Shown piece by piece: positions 27,383 to 36,118 of a stretch of 52,815 nucleotides of DNA. The notes below the pieces were generated by a model, which searched no databases, had not been told where the DNA came from, and saw nothing but the letters and a program-made list of their open reading frames with translations. Each line of letters starts with the position of its first letter. The stretch's first letter is position 1. A program made the translations under genes and the position numbers. Origin of the DNA: Trinickia terrae (lineage in GTDB: Bacteria; Pseudomonadota; Gammaproteobacteria; Burkholderiales; Burkholderiaceae); the NCBI RefSeq assembly GCF_005144415.1, contig NZ_SWJE01000028.1, positions 1 through 52,815 on the forward strand. The letters are read 5' to 3'.

Positions 27383-27901
27383 ACCGACATGTCGCGTCAC
27401 CCGACCAAGATCGTTTCCTCGGAACATCTCGTCTCTGAAACGAGTGCGGAATTATCCGAGTTCGAATATGGCCTCATCATGGCAAGCAACGCATTCAATC
27501 GCTGGATGGTGCGCTGCATGTCGGCCGCGGGTGCGAAGGACATGACGGCGATCGAAGTCTCGCTGCTGCATCACGTGAGCCATCGCGAGCGCAAGAAGAA
27601 GCTCGCGGACATCTGCTTCGTGCTGAATATCGAAGACACGCACGTCGCCACATACGCGCTGAAGAAGCTGGTGACTAGAGGGTACGTAAAAAGCGAAAAG
27701 ACAGGCAAGGAAGTGTTCTTTTCCGCTACTCAGGCGGGGCGCGACCTTTGCCTGCGGTACCGCGAGGTGCGCGAGAGCTGCCTGATCGCCACGCTCAAGG
27801 AAAGCGGCCTGACCAACCAGCAGATCGGCGAGGCAGCGCAGCTGATGCGCAACGCATCCGGCTTGTACGACACCGCGGCGCGCGCGGCGGCGTCGCTGTA
27901 G
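27335..27901 (+). CDS. MarR family winged-helix regulator
   Basis: A 188-residue regulator with a winged-helix core (about residues 45-150: EVSLLHHVSHRERKKKLADICFVLNIEDTHVATYALKKLVTRGYV). The GTG at 27335 was taken as start because AGGAG lies 9 bases upstream; ATG at 27380 would give 173 residues and also begins with a family-like N-terminus. It is divergent from pxpBCA, so a local regulatory role is likely. The ligand is unknown. Confidence 0.85.
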   Translation: MYASYTSGSFTFVLTMTDMSRHPTKIVSSEHLVSETSAELSEFEYGLIMASNAFNRWMVRCMSAAGAKDMTAIEVSLLHHVSHRERKKKLADICFVLNIEDTHVATYALKKLVTRGYVKSEKTGKEVFFSATQAGRDLCLRYREVRESCLIATLKESGLTNQQIGEAAQLMRNASGLYDTAARAAASL

Positions 27902-28323
27902 GCGCTGGTTTGGGGGCAAGCGTTCGGCGGAATAGCCCTGACAATTCGCATGGGAGATCTCGGCAGTTTCGCGGCGAGCATCGCGCAGAATACTTATTGA
28001 TGTTGGCTGCTCTACAACAGTGGGCTGACTATTGCCCGGTCGACACGGTCGTGGATGCGTGGTGAGAGAGCGGCGCGACTTGACGCTCGGCACGATGCAA
28101 GAACTGAGATAGTCGTAAGAACGCGCTTATATTCCGATCGAGTAAATATTCTTTTTGCATTGATCGATATCATGCTCCAGTTCCAGTGAGAGCATTCCTC
28201 AATATTTAGAGATGCAAAGGGACATACAATGAGCGGCTGGGCCGATTGACGGCGTGTTCGTCATCTAACGTCGGTGCTCATGCATGTCACTTGGCGCGCC
28301 TTTAAAGCTCGGGAGGATAATTC
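27902..28323. other. AT-rich spacer, no convincing gene
   Basis: About 420 bp where the composition drops from GC-rich to AT-rich near 28080. A six-codon frame MSGWAD with a good ribosome site (AAAGGGA) occurs at 28229-28249; it may be the stump of a lost gene or chance. The strong GGGAGGA at about 28311-28317 belongs to the next gene. Confidence 0.45.
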
Positions 28324-28908
28324 ATGGAATTGTATGTTAAATACGGTGCGCCCACCGGAATGTAAGTGCTCGTAGAGCAAATATACACAAAATCCGGCAT
28401 GCCATCTATTGCGAACACTGTTGGCCCTACGTTGTTTCAGATTTCTCGGACGGTGCTTCAAGTTTATAGTCTTGGCGATATTTATATCGATGGAAAACTA
28501 GTTGATGCTTCATCGATGACGATGTGGGACATGATCAAGGGCTCGCTTGGCATCGGAGTGACGAGCAGGCCGAGTGGTCAAACGTCTCTTAAGCTTGAGT
28601 ATTCGGGGTTTTATAATGAAATTCAACCCTTGCCGGAAATTAGGGCGATTGTGCCAAGAGCTTTAAGTGCGGAGTATGCCTTCGATGTCAGATCGCCATA
28701 TATCTATGGTCACGATCCTTTAAGTAGCATCCGCCTTTACAGAAACCCCGCGGTGACCTTTGTGCAAGCCGATGGCGGAAGGTCGCCCGCTACTGCTATC
28801 GCGAAATTTAATCAAGGCAATCATGAGTTGAAAACTCTGGATTCTGCGCTTCAGATTTCTCAGGCGATAAGGGAGCTTGAGGGTAGTAATCCGGCTCTGC
28901 GGTTTTAG
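28324..28908 (+). pseudogene. Hypothetical protein gene interrupted by an in-frame TAA
   Basis: A strong Shine-Dalgarno (GGGAGGA, 6 bases before ATG 28324) starts MELYVKYGAPTGM. Then TAA (28363-28365) interrupts, followed at once by GTG (28366) and 180 open codons in the same frame. A single C-to-T change from CAA would explain it. The product (about 194 residues if repaired) has no recognised domain, signal or membrane helix. Reinitiation at the GTG could still give a near-complete protein of 180 residues. AT-rich composition marks the gene as foreign to its surroundings. Confidence 0.6.
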
Positions 28909-29008
28909 TTTTTGTGTAAATGAATAGCTTGGCCAGTGACAAGCTCCATGCGCAGAATGAGGTAAGCGTATTTTGCGTGATTCTGCGCGTCAAGCAAGAG
29001 GTGATGTG

Positions 29009-29476
29009 ATGTTTAAAATCATTGTGCTGGTTTCTGCTGTGGTTTTTCTGTTTGCTGGGAATTTCTTTTATAATTTTGCTCTCTTAAATGTGGTTGGTGG
29101 ATCGGGCATAAGTTTAGTGGCTATGAATGTGCGCGGAGTGTTCTATCACCGATTGCAAATGATTGGAGCGAGTAGCTTCCTAGGGTTTTCGGTTGGACTT
29201 GGGGTGTTGGCATGTAGACAATTTTTGAATTCACCGGCCGCCCGTCGAGGCGCTGTTGCGGCTTTGGTGATTTTGACAGTTGCGTCACTCATGACCTCAT
29301 TTTTGTTCGTCAAAAAAGAAACTAGGCTTGCAGTGGAGGCCGTGGGGAGTATGGGAGGCACTTCACTCCCGCTTGAAAGCATCCCGCTGTATCAGGTTGG
29401 GTTACTGCCAGGCCTTTGTGTACTGGGCTACGCTGCCATAGTATTTATTTTGTGTCTAAAAAGAAAAGATGCCTGA
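29009..29476 (+). CDS. Hypothetical four-helix membrane protein
   Basis: A 155-residue protein with four predicted transmembrane helices (about 2-22, 44-66, 76-98 and 127-149) and a Lys-rich C-terminus (LKRKDA). AGAGGTGAT precedes the ATG. No family is recognised. It is AT-rich like its neighbours and overlaps the next gene by 8 bp, so the two were probably translated together. It is the only gene of this AT-rich trio without a visible lesion. Confidence 0.65.
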   Translation: MFKIIVLVSAVVFLFAGNFFYNFALLNVVGGSGISLVAMNVRGVFYHRLQMIGASSFLGFSVGLGVLACRQFLNSPAARRGAVAALVILTVASLMTSFLFVKKETRLAVEAVGSMGGTSLPLESIPLYQVGLLPGLCVLGYAAIVFILCLKRKDA

Positions 29477-29863
29477 AAATATCGTTAAAGTCGTTGCGAA
29501 GGCATGGCTTCGCGGCTACGGACGAATGTTAAAATTTTCCGGTCGGGAGGTTCGGGCCGATTTTTTTATTTCTTGGTGGTTCACTATTCCGTAGTCTATC
29601 TAGTGACTTGGGTCGTGACTGATCGGCTTGGAGTTAAAAATCAAAGTTCAGAAATTTTGATTTTTATAATTGGATTAATTTCTCTTGTATCCACGCTGTC
29701 ATATAACGTCAGGAGGCTTCACGACAGTAACCGCTCCGGAATTTTGTGTGCAGGATATTTTTTATTTGTTGCCCCGGTCGTAATATTGGTTTCTCTGTTG
29801 TTGCCGCCGCGAAATGCCGGAAATCGACACGGCCCGGATCCTAGGTCGGATCAATGCATATAA
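29469..29863 (+). pseudogene. DUF805 family membrane protein, split by a -1 frameshift at T7
   Basis: The frame from ATG 29469 gives MPENIVKVVAKAWLRGYG then RMLKFSGREVRADFF and ends at TAG 29592-29594. The rest of the protein (YFLVVHYSVVYL to NVRRLHDSNRSG and GNRHGPDPRSD) is in the -1 frame and stops at 29863. The join falls exactly in T7 at 29561-29567, read as T TTT TTT. The repaired product of about 131 residues matches DUF805 (FSGR start, RRLHD motif, NRxGPDP end). It may be a mutation, a homopolymer sequencing error, or a real slippage site. The 3' end overlaps the convergent fau gene by 13 bp. Confidence 0.75.
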
Positions 29864-30441
29864 CTCCCCGCATCCGTCACAATTGCATCAAGCGGCACAT
29901 CATGCGCTTCGCGCGGCAGGTCGTTGATTCGACATGCCTCGAACGCAACACCCACGGTAGCGGGCCGAACTGCTCCCGGCCACGCGGCGAGCGTGCGGTC
30001 GTAGTAGCCGCCGCCATAGCCGAGCCGATAGCCGTCGCCATCGAAACCCACGCAGGGAATCAGCAGCAGATCGGGCACCAGCACGCGCGCCGATTCCGGC
30101 TCGGGAATCCGGTGATGGCCGATTTTCATCGGCATGCCCGGCGCCCACTCATGAAACTCGAGCGCCGTGCCGATAACCGGAATGACAGGCAGCGCGGCTT
30201 GCCGGCGAGCGTCGAGCGAGAGCCATTCGGCGAGCGCGTCGCGCGCGTCGAATTCGCCGGTCAGCGGCCAGTAAAAAGCGGCGACGCGCGGTGCGTAGTG
30301 TTCCAAAATATCGAGGATACGAGCGCCGAGCGCAGCGGCGGCATCGGGCGCGCAGCACGCGGTTTTACGCGCTTCAAGCAGCATTTTTCGCAGCTCGCTT
30401 TTCCGTTTTGCAGCGGGGTTGCGTGCTATGCTTTCGCTCAA
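29851..30441 (-). CDS. fau: 5-formyltetrahydrofolate cyclo-ligase
   Basis: A 196-residue cytosolic enzyme (YgfA/MTHFS family) that uses ATP to convert 5-formyl-THF to 5,10-methenyl-THF, returning it to the active folate pool. The N-terminal basic helix (KRKSELRKMLLEAR) and the signature LLIPCVGFDGDGYRLGYGGGYYDRTL are clear. It is divergent from slt with only 32 bp between starts. I saw no 6S RNA next to it, although ssrS often neighbours this gene in other proteobacteria. Confidence 0.93.
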   Translation of the reverse strand: MSESIARNPAAKRKSELRKMLLEARKTACCAPDAAAALGARILDILEHYAPRVAAFYWPLTGEFDARDALAEWLSLDARRQAALPVIPVIGTALEFHEWAPGMPMKIGHHRIPEPESARVLVPDLLLIPCVGFDGDGYRLGYGGGYYDRTLAAWPGAVRPATVGVAFEACRINDLPREAHDVPLDAIVTDAGSYMH

Positions 30442-30473
30442 TTTTTGTGCTCCAGAAACAACGCAGAAACAAG

Positions 30474-32441
30474 ATGTCGAAACGATTTCATCGAGTATAT
30501 CGCGCGGTCAGCTACGTTCTTGCCGCTGCGACGCTCGTCGCGTGCGGCACGGCTTCCGCCGTGCGTCCGGCGCCTCTTTCCCAGCTCTCCGGCGACGATC
30601 AGATCTTCATTCAGTTGCGTGAGGCTGCCCGCAACAATGATCCCGATCGCGCGGCGCAATTGGCGGGCATGATCCCCAACTACCCGGCGCCGTCGTACCT
30701 CGAATACTTCCAGATCAAGCCGCAGCTGTTCGACGGCGCGGGGCACGCGCGCGTCGACGCGCCCGATGCGCCGGTGCTCTCGTTCCTGCAGCGCTACGAC
30801 GGCACGGCGATCGCCGATCGCCTGCGCAACGACTACCTGACCGTGCTCGGCGCGCGCCACGACTGGCCCAATTTCGACGCGCAATATCCGCGCTTCGTGC
30901 TCAACGACGATACGCAGTTGAAGTGCTACGCGCTCGAATCGAAGCTCTCGCGCGGGCAGAACGTCGCGGATGCGGCGCGCGCGTTGCTCGTCGAGCCGAA
31001 GTGGTACGGCGACGGCTGCATCGACCTGATCACCGCGCTCACGGCCAGCAAGCAGTTCACGGCCGACGACGTCTGGCAGCAGATCCGCCTGTCGTTCGAG
31101 CAAGGGCAGACGTCGACGGGCGGCAAGCTCGTCGACGCGCTCGGCGCGGCCGCGCCCGATCCGGTGCTGTTCCAGCAGGCGGCCACCACGCCGCCGCTCC
31201 TGCTCGCCAAGGGCGTCACGCCCGACACCACCTCGCATCAGCTCGCGCTGCTCGCCATCACGCGCATGGCGGCCAACGATCCGGCCGCCACCGCGGCCAC
31301 CTTCACGTCGCTCGCGCCGTCGCTCGCGTCGCCGGAGCGCGCGATCGGCTGGGGCACGATCGCCTATCAGGCGGCGGCCAGGCAGATTCCTGGCGCGGTC
31401 GACTGGTTCCGCCTCTCGGCGAACGCGCCGCTTTCGTGCCCGGCCTACGAATGGCGCGTGCGCAGTGCGCTCCTGGCCGGCGACTGGACGATGGTGCGCT
31501 GGTCGATCGAGCAGATGCCGGCCGAGCTGCGGAACCGTCCGGCCTGGGTTTACTGGCATGCGCGCGCGCTCAAGCAGGCAGGCGACGTCGTCAACGCCAA
31601 CCAGGAGTTCGAGCAGATCGCGGGCAACTTCAGCTTCTACGGCCAGCTCGCGTCCGAGGAGCTTGGCCAGAAGATCGCGATTCCGCCGCAGACCAAGGTG
31701 ACGGATGCCGAGGTCGAGCAGGCGGGCCAGACGCCCGGTTTCGCGCTCGCGCAGCGCTTCTATGCGATGAACCTGCGGCTCGAAGGCAACCGCGAATGGA
31801 ACTGGCCGCTGCGGCAGATGACTGACCGGCAGCTGCTCGCCGCCGCGGAGTACGCGCGCCGCATCGAACTGTTCGACCGCACCGTGAACACCGCCGATCG
31901 CACGCAGGTCGAGCATGATTTCTCGCTGCGGTATCTGTCGCCGTTCCGCGATATCGTCGAGCGCGACGCGCAGTCCACGGGGCTCGACGTCGAGTGGGCC
32001 TATGGCCTCATCCGCCAGGAGTCGCGCTTCATCATCAATGCGCGTTCGGAAGTCGGCGCGGGCGGGCTCATGCAGCTGATGCCGGGCACCGCGCAGATGG
32101 TCGCGAAGAAGATCGGCCTGGGCCCGCTCTCGCGCGCGCAGATGAACGACATCAACACCAATATCCTGCTCGGCACGAACTATTTGTCGATGATCTACAA
32201 TCAATTCGACGGTTCCGCCGTGCTCGCGACGGCCGGCTACAACGCCGGTCCCGGCCGGCCTCGCCAGTGGAAGGCCAACTTGCCGCGCGGCGTGGAAGGC
32301 GCGATCTTCGCGGAAACGATTCCGTTCAACGAGACCCGCGATTACGTCAAGAACGTGCTGTCGAACACGGTCTATTACGCGGCACTGTTCGAAGGCAAGC
32401 CGCAATCGCTGAAGGAGCGGCTCGGCTACATCATGCCGTAG
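30474..32441 (+). CDS. slt: Soluble-type lytic murein transglycosylase (Slt family)
   Basis: A 655-residue periplasmic lytic transglycosylase that cleaves the MurNAc-GlcNAc bond. The N-terminus has a lipobox-like LVAC (Cys24), so it may be lipid-anchored rather than soluble. A long superhelical U/L domain (about 45-480) precedes the catalytic domain, with catalytic Glu516 in GLIRQESRF, then GLMQLMPGTAQ, and AGYNAGPGR. The ATG at 30474 was chosen for its signal sequence; the open frame extends 61 codons upstream across the fau promoter region. Confidence 0.93.
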   Translation: MSKRFHRVYRAVSYVLAAATLVACGTASAVRPAPLSQLSGDDQIFIQLREAARNNDPDRAAQLAGMIPNYPAPSYLEYFQIKPQLFDGAGHARVDAPDAPVLSFLQRYDGTAIADRLRNDYLTVLGARHDWPNFDAQYPRFVLNDDTQLKCYALESKLSRGQNVADAARALLVEPKWYGDGCIDLITALTASKQFTADDVWQQIRLSFEQGQTSTGGKLVDALGAAAPDPVLFQQAATTPPLLLAKGVTPDTTSHQLALLAITRMAANDPAATAATFTSLAPSLASPERAIGWGTIAYQAAARQIPGAVDWFRLSANAPLSCPAYEWRVRSALLAGDWTMVRWSIEQMPAELRNRPAWVYWHARALKQAGDVVNANQEFEQIAGNFSFYGQLASEELGQKIAIPPQTKVTDAEVEQAGQTPGFALAQRFYAMNLRLEGNREWNWPLRQMTDRQLLAAAEYARRIELFDRTVNTADRTQVEHDFSLRYLSPFRDIVERDAQSTGLDVEWAYGLIRQESRFIINARSEVGAGGLMQLMPGTAQMVAKKIGLGPLSRAQMNDINTNILLGTNYLSMIYNQFDGSAVLATAGYNAGPGRPRQWKANLPRGVEGAIFAETIPFNETRDYVKNVLSNTVYYAALFEGKPQSLKERLGYIMP

Positions 32442-32460
32442 CGTGTAGCGCGTAGCGCGC

Positions 32461-32489
32461 GCCGCGCGGTCCTTCAGGCACCGCGCGGC
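32461..32489. terminator. Hairpin downstream of slt
   Basis: A perfect 10-bp stem GCCGCGCGGT / ACCGCGCGGC with a 9-base loop, 19 bp after the slt stop. There is no T-tract, so it is termination-like only by position. Confidence 0.45.
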
Positions 32490-32545
32490 AAGCTGGCCGT
32501 AGCGCCAGCCGTTGCAGCGGCGTCTCTCCACCCAGGGAGTCGAAG

Positions 32546-33502
32546 ATGCGACATCAATCCATTGCACTCGTGGGCGGCTCCGGATTCATCGGCAGCCATC
32601 TCGCCAATGCGCTCGTCGCAGCCGGCAAGGACGTACGGATCGCCACCCGGCGCCGCAGCCACGCCAGCCATCTCACCCTGCTTCCGCTCGACGTCGTCGA
32701 AACCGACGTGTTCGATCCCGTGCAGCTCGCTGGTTTCGTCGAAGGGGCGGATGCGGTCGTCAACCTCGTGGGCATCCTGAACGGGCGCCGCGGCGATCCT
32801 TACGGCCCCGAGTTCGCGAAGGCGCATGTCGAATTGCCGTCGAAGATCGTCGCGGCGTGCGAAGGCAAGGGCGTGCACCGCCTGATTCATATCAGCCCGA
32901 TCGGGGCCGATCCGCGCGGACCGAGCATGTACCTGCGCTCGCGCGGCGACGGCGAGAAGGCCGTGCGCGCCTCGACGTCGCTGGCGGCGACGATCTTCCG
33001 CCTCTCGGTCGTGTTCGGCCCCGAGGACACCTTCCTCAACAAGCTCGCGTTCCTGCAGCGCGTTTTTCCCGTGATTCCGCTTGCCAAGCCGGATGCGAAG
33101 TTCCAGCCCGTCTATGTCGGCGACGTCGCGAAGGCGATCGTCAACGTGCTCGATCTCGATGCCGCGAGCGGGCATACTTACGAACTCGGCGGCCCGCAGG
33201 TCTATACGCTCGAGCAGCTGGTCAAGTTTTGCGGCGACACGATCGGCCGCAACGCGCGCATCGTCCGGCTGCCCGATGCGTTGGCGCGCCTTCAGGCGCT
33301 GTCGTTCGAGATGCTGCCCGGCGAGCCGATGCTTGCGCGCGACAACCTCGATTCGATGAAGATCGACAGCGTCATGAGCGGGCCGCTCGCGCCGGAGCTG
33401 GGCGTCGAGCCGGCCAGCATCGAAGTCATCGCTCCGGTGTACCTGAGCGGCGCGTCGCTGCGCTCGCGCTTCAACGCGTTTCGCGCGCACGCGGGGCGCT
33501 GA
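32546..33502 (+). CDS. Complex I NDUFA9 subunit family protein (atypical SDR)
   Basis: A 318-residue NAD(P)-binding protein of the atypical short-chain dehydrogenase group close to NDUFA9, YbjT and UDP-sugar epimerases. The Rossmann motif GGSGFIGSHLANAL is at residues 9-22 and AVVNLVGILNG follows. The Ser-Tyr-Lys catalytic triad is not evident, which suits NDUFA9-like proteins thought to bind a nucleotide rather than catalyse. It is followed by a GST gene and cca on the same strand. In bacteria the actual role is unknown. Confidence 0.85.
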   Translation: MRHQSIALVGGSGFIGSHLANALVAAGKDVRIATRRRSHASHLTLLPLDVVETDVFDPVQLAGFVEGADAVVNLVGILNGRRGDPYGPEFAKAHVELPSKIVAACEGKGVHRLIHISPIGADPRGPSMYLRSRGDGEKAVRASTSLAATIFRLSVVFGPEDTFLNKLAFLQRVFPVIPLAKPDAKFQPVYVGDVAKAIVNVLDLDAASGHTYELGGPQVYTLEQLVKFCGDTIGRNARIVRLPDALARLQALSFEMLPGEPMLARDNLDSMKIDSVMSGPLAPELGVEPASIEVIAPVYLSGASLRSRFNAFRAHAGR

Positions 33503-33541
33503 GCGGTCCCCTGTCTCATCAACCTTCCTCTTGCCAAGAAC

Positions 33542-34189
33542 ATGAAGCTGATAATCGGTGACAAGAACTATTCGTCGTGGTCGATGCGTCCGTGGGTGCT
33601 GATGAAGCATTTCGGCATCCCCTTCGAGGAGGTCCTGATCTGGCTGAACGAGGCCGATACGAAAACGCGCATCCTCGAGCATTCGCCGTCGGGCAAGGTG
33701 CCGTGTCTCGTGACCGATGACGACCGCTCCGTCTGGGAATCGCTCGCGATCTTCGAGATGCTCGCCGAGCTTTATCCGCAGCACGCGCTGTGGCCGCGCG
33801 ATGCGGCGGCGCGCGCGCAGGCGCGCAGCATCGCCGCCGAGATGCATGCAGGGTTCGGCGAGATGCGCTCGTCGATGTCGATGAACATCCGTGCCGCGCG
33901 GCCGGGTAAAGGCGCGACGCCGGGCGCGCTCGCCGACGTGGCGCGCATCGACGCGATCTGGAGCGCGTGCCTGGCCGAATCGGGCGGCCCATTCCTGTTC
34001 GGCGAGTTCGGCATCGCCGATGCGATGTATGCGCCCGTCGTGATGCGCTTCAACACCTATGTTCCGAAGCTGTCCGAGGCGGCGCAGGCGTATGTCGCCC
34101 ACGTCAACGCGCTGCCGGCGGTGGGCGCCTGGGTCGAAGCAGCGAAGCGCGAGCCGCATCCCGTCGCCTATCTCGACCAAGACGAATGA
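33542..34189 (+). CDS. Glutathione S-transferase family protein
   Basis: A 215-residue two-domain GST. The thioredoxin-like N-terminal domain starts LIIGDKNYSSWSMRPWVLMKHFGIPFEE, with a likely active-site Ser in the NYSSWSMR region. SGKVPCLV gives the cis-Pro and WESLAIFEML the glutathione gamma-glutamyl contact. The helical C-terminal domain spans about 90-210. It overlaps the cca start by 4 bp, so the two are coupled, though no functional link is obvious. The substrate is unknown. Confidence 0.9.
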   Translation: MKLIIGDKNYSSWSMRPWVLMKHFGIPFEEVLIWLNEADTKTRILEHSPSGKVPCLVTDDDRSVWESLAIFEMLAELYPQHALWPRDAAARAQARSIAAEMHAGFGEMRSSMSMNIRAARPGKGATPGALADVARIDAIWSACLAESGGPFLFGEFGIADAMYAPVVMRFNTYVPKLSEAAQAYVAHVNALPAVGAWVEAAKREPHPVAYLDQDE

Positions 34190-35424
34190 AGATCTACGCG
34201 GTAGGCGGCGCGATCCGCGACGAACTGCTCGGCATGCCGGTGTCCGATCGCGATTACGTCGTGGTCGGCGCGACGCCCGAGCAGATGGTCGCGCAGGGAT
34301 TCCGGCCGGTCGGCAAGGATTTCCCGGTGTTCCTGCATCCGCAGACGCAGGAGGAATACGCGCTCGCGCGCACCGAGCGCAAGACCGCGGCCGGCTACCA
34401 CGGCTTCCAGTTCTTCTACGCGCCCGATGTCACGCTCGAGGAGGACTTGGCGCGCCGCGACCTGACGATCAACGCGATGGCGCGCGAGGTGCGTCCGGAC
34501 GGCGAGCTGACCGGACCGGTCATCGATCCGTTCAACGGCCAGGCGGATCTTCGCTCGCGCGTCTTCCGCCATGCCGGCGAGGCGTTTGTCGAGGATCCGG
34601 TGCGCATCCTGCGGCTCGCGCGTTTTGCCGCGCGCTTTCACGATTTCACGGTGGCGCCCGAGACGCTTGCGCTGATGAAGACGATGGTCGCGGCGGGCGA
34701 AGTCGATGCGCTCGTGGCGGAGCGCGTGTGGCAGGAGGTGTCGCGCGGGCTGATGGAGAAGAAGCCCTCGCGGATGTTCAGCGTGCTGCGCGAATGCGGC
34801 GCGCTCGCGCGGATTCTGCCCGAGGTCGACGACCTGTTCGGCGTGCCGCAGCGCGCGGACTACCACCCGGAAGTGGATACGGGCGTGCACGTGATGATGG
34901 TCGTCGACCACGCGGCAGCGCAGGGCTACACGCTGCCCGTGCGCTTCGCGGCGCTCACGCATGATCTCGGCAAGGCGACGACGCCCGAGGACGTGCTGCC
35001 GCGCCACATCGGCCACGAAGGGCGCAGCGTCGATTTGCTCGAGCCCCTGTGCGACCGGCTGCGCGTGCCGAACGAATGCCGCGAGCTGGCGATGCTCGTC
35101 GCGCGCGAGCACGGCAATATTCATCGCGTGATGGAGATGGGGGCCGCCGCGCTCGTGCGTCTCTTCGAGCGCAGCGATGCGCTGCGCAAGCCGGCGCGTT
35201 TTGCGGAGTTCCTGCAGGCGTGCGAGGCGGATGCGCGCGGACGTCTCGGGTTCGAGGCGCGGGCGTTTCCCGAGGCCGCGCGGTTACGCGATGCGCTGAT
35301 CGCGGCGCGCTCGGTCGACGCCGGGGCTGTGGCGCAGGCCTGCGCGGGCCAGCCGGAGCGGATCAAGGAAGCGGTGCATCAGGCGCGCGTGGCAGCCGTG
35401 GCCGAAGCGCTCGGGGCAAAGTGA
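34186..35424 (+). CDS. cca: CCA tRNA nucleotidyltransferase (multifunctional, with HD domain)
   Basis: A 412-residue class II CCA-adding enzyme that adds and repairs the 3' CCA of tRNAs. The N-terminus MKIYAVGGAIRDELLG holds the G-motif, and DRDYVVVG the catalytic carboxylates (DxD type). RRDLTINAMA and EDPVRILRLARFAARF are the basic nucleotide-recognition motifs. A C-terminal HD phosphohydrolase domain (ALTHDLGKA) marks the E. coli-like bifunctional type. It starts within the stop codon region of the GST gene. Confidence 0.95.
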   Translation: MKIYAVGGAIRDELLGMPVSDRDYVVVGATPEQMVAQGFRPVGKDFPVFLHPQTQEEYALARTERKTAAGYHGFQFFYAPDVTLEEDLARRDLTINAMAREVRPDGELTGPVIDPFNGQADLRSRVFRHAGEAFVEDPVRILRLARFAARFHDFTVAPETLALMKTMVAAGEVDALVAERVWQEVSRGLMEKKPSRMFSVLRECGALARILPEVDDLFGVPQRADYHPEVDTGVHVMMVVDHAAAQGYTLPVRFAALTHDLGKATTPEDVLPRHIGHEGRSVDLLEPLCDRLRVPNECRELAMLVAREHGNIHRVMEMGAAALVRLFERSDALRKPARFAEFLQACEADARGRLGFEARAFPEAARLRDALIAARSVDAGAVAQACAGQPERIKEAVHQARVAAVAEALGAK

Positions 35425-35460
35425 CGGCGCCCGAGGCGTAGCGCGCCGCCGCCGGGCTGC

Positions 35461-35793
35461 TCAGGCAAACGAGATCACGAGCTTCTTGCCGCACGCCGCG
35501 GCGTATTTCCTGAGCGTGGCAAAGGACGGCGAGTGCTTTTCGCTCGTGAGCGAGGCTTCGAGCCGCGAGACGGCGGATGCGGTCGTCCCCATGCGCTCGG
35601 CGACCTGCGCCTGCGTCAGCCCGGCCTCGCGGCGCGCCGCCAGGATCGCGCGGAGCGCCGAATATTCGTCGTCGAGCGCGTCATAGGCTTCTCTGACCGC
35701 GGGATCGGCGAGCAGGCGCGCCGTGTCCTCGGCGGTGTGCGGCACGGGGGCGAAGCCCCCGGTGCGCTCGCGCTTGGGTTGTGCCTTAGCCAT
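35461..35793 (-). CDS. higA: HigA-like XRE antitoxin
   Basis: A 110-residue protein whose C-terminal half is an XRE/Cro helix-turn-helix (REAGLTQAQVAERMGTTASAVSRLE, about 56-80). The N-terminal half is a helical region (DPAVREAYDALDDEYSALRAILAAR) likely used for toxin binding. It overlaps the toxin gene by 8 bp, in the toxin-first order typical of higBA. It probably represses the operon through the palindrome at 36119-36136. Confidence 0.88.
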   Translation of the reverse strand: MAKAQPKRERTGGFAPVPHTAEDTARLLADPAVREAYDALDDEYSALRAILAARREAGLTQAQVAERMGTTASAVSRLEASLTSEKHSPSFATLRKYAAACGKKLVISFA

Positions 35794-36112
35794 TGCGTAC
35801 CTCCTTCAGACGCGCGCGGGCTTTGCGCAATTCATGATGTGGCGTTTCCTCAGTCTTCTTGACGAAGGAATGCAGGACGACGACCTGTTGACCTGCGTGG
35901 GTGCAATACAAGACGCGTCCGATGCCTTCGCGCCCCATGGGGCGCAGCTCGAACAGGCCGTCGCCCATCGCGCGCGAGTGCGGCATGCATAGATTCGCGC
36001 CGAACTCCTGCATGAGATCGAGCAGCCGGAGATAGTCCGCAAGAATGCCGGTAGGCAGGGCAAAGACATCCCGTTTGACCCGCTCGTTGTAGTAGGTGAC
36101 GGTCCAGTTCAT
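35786..36112 (-). CDS. higB: HigB/RelE-type toxin (Gp49-like family)
   Basis: A 108-residue protein of the phage-derived Gp49-like/HigB family (RelE superfamily), expected to cleave mRNA at the ribosome. Visible segments are LPTGILADYLRLLDLMQEFG, RAMGDGLFELRPMGREGIGRVLYCTHAG and VVLHSFVKKTEETPHHELRKARARL, which match the family core. ATG 36112 was chosen; an earlier in-frame start lies across the operator palindrome. It is translated just before its antitoxin. Confidence 0.88.
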   Translation of the reverse strand: MNWTVTYYNERVKRDVFALPTGILADYLRLLDLMQEFGANLCMPHSRAMGDGLFELRPMGREGIGRVLYCTHAGQQVVVLHSFVKKTEETPHHELRKARARLKEVRNG

Positions 36113-36118
36113 GGGGAT

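Noticed and set aside
28229-28249. Six-codon frame MSGWAD with a good ribosome site
   Set aside because: Too short to support as a gene; kept only as a remark on the spacer.
30442-30473. Possible 6S RNA next to fau
   Set aside because: The spacer to slt is only 32 bp; there is no room for an RNA gene and none of the expected structure.
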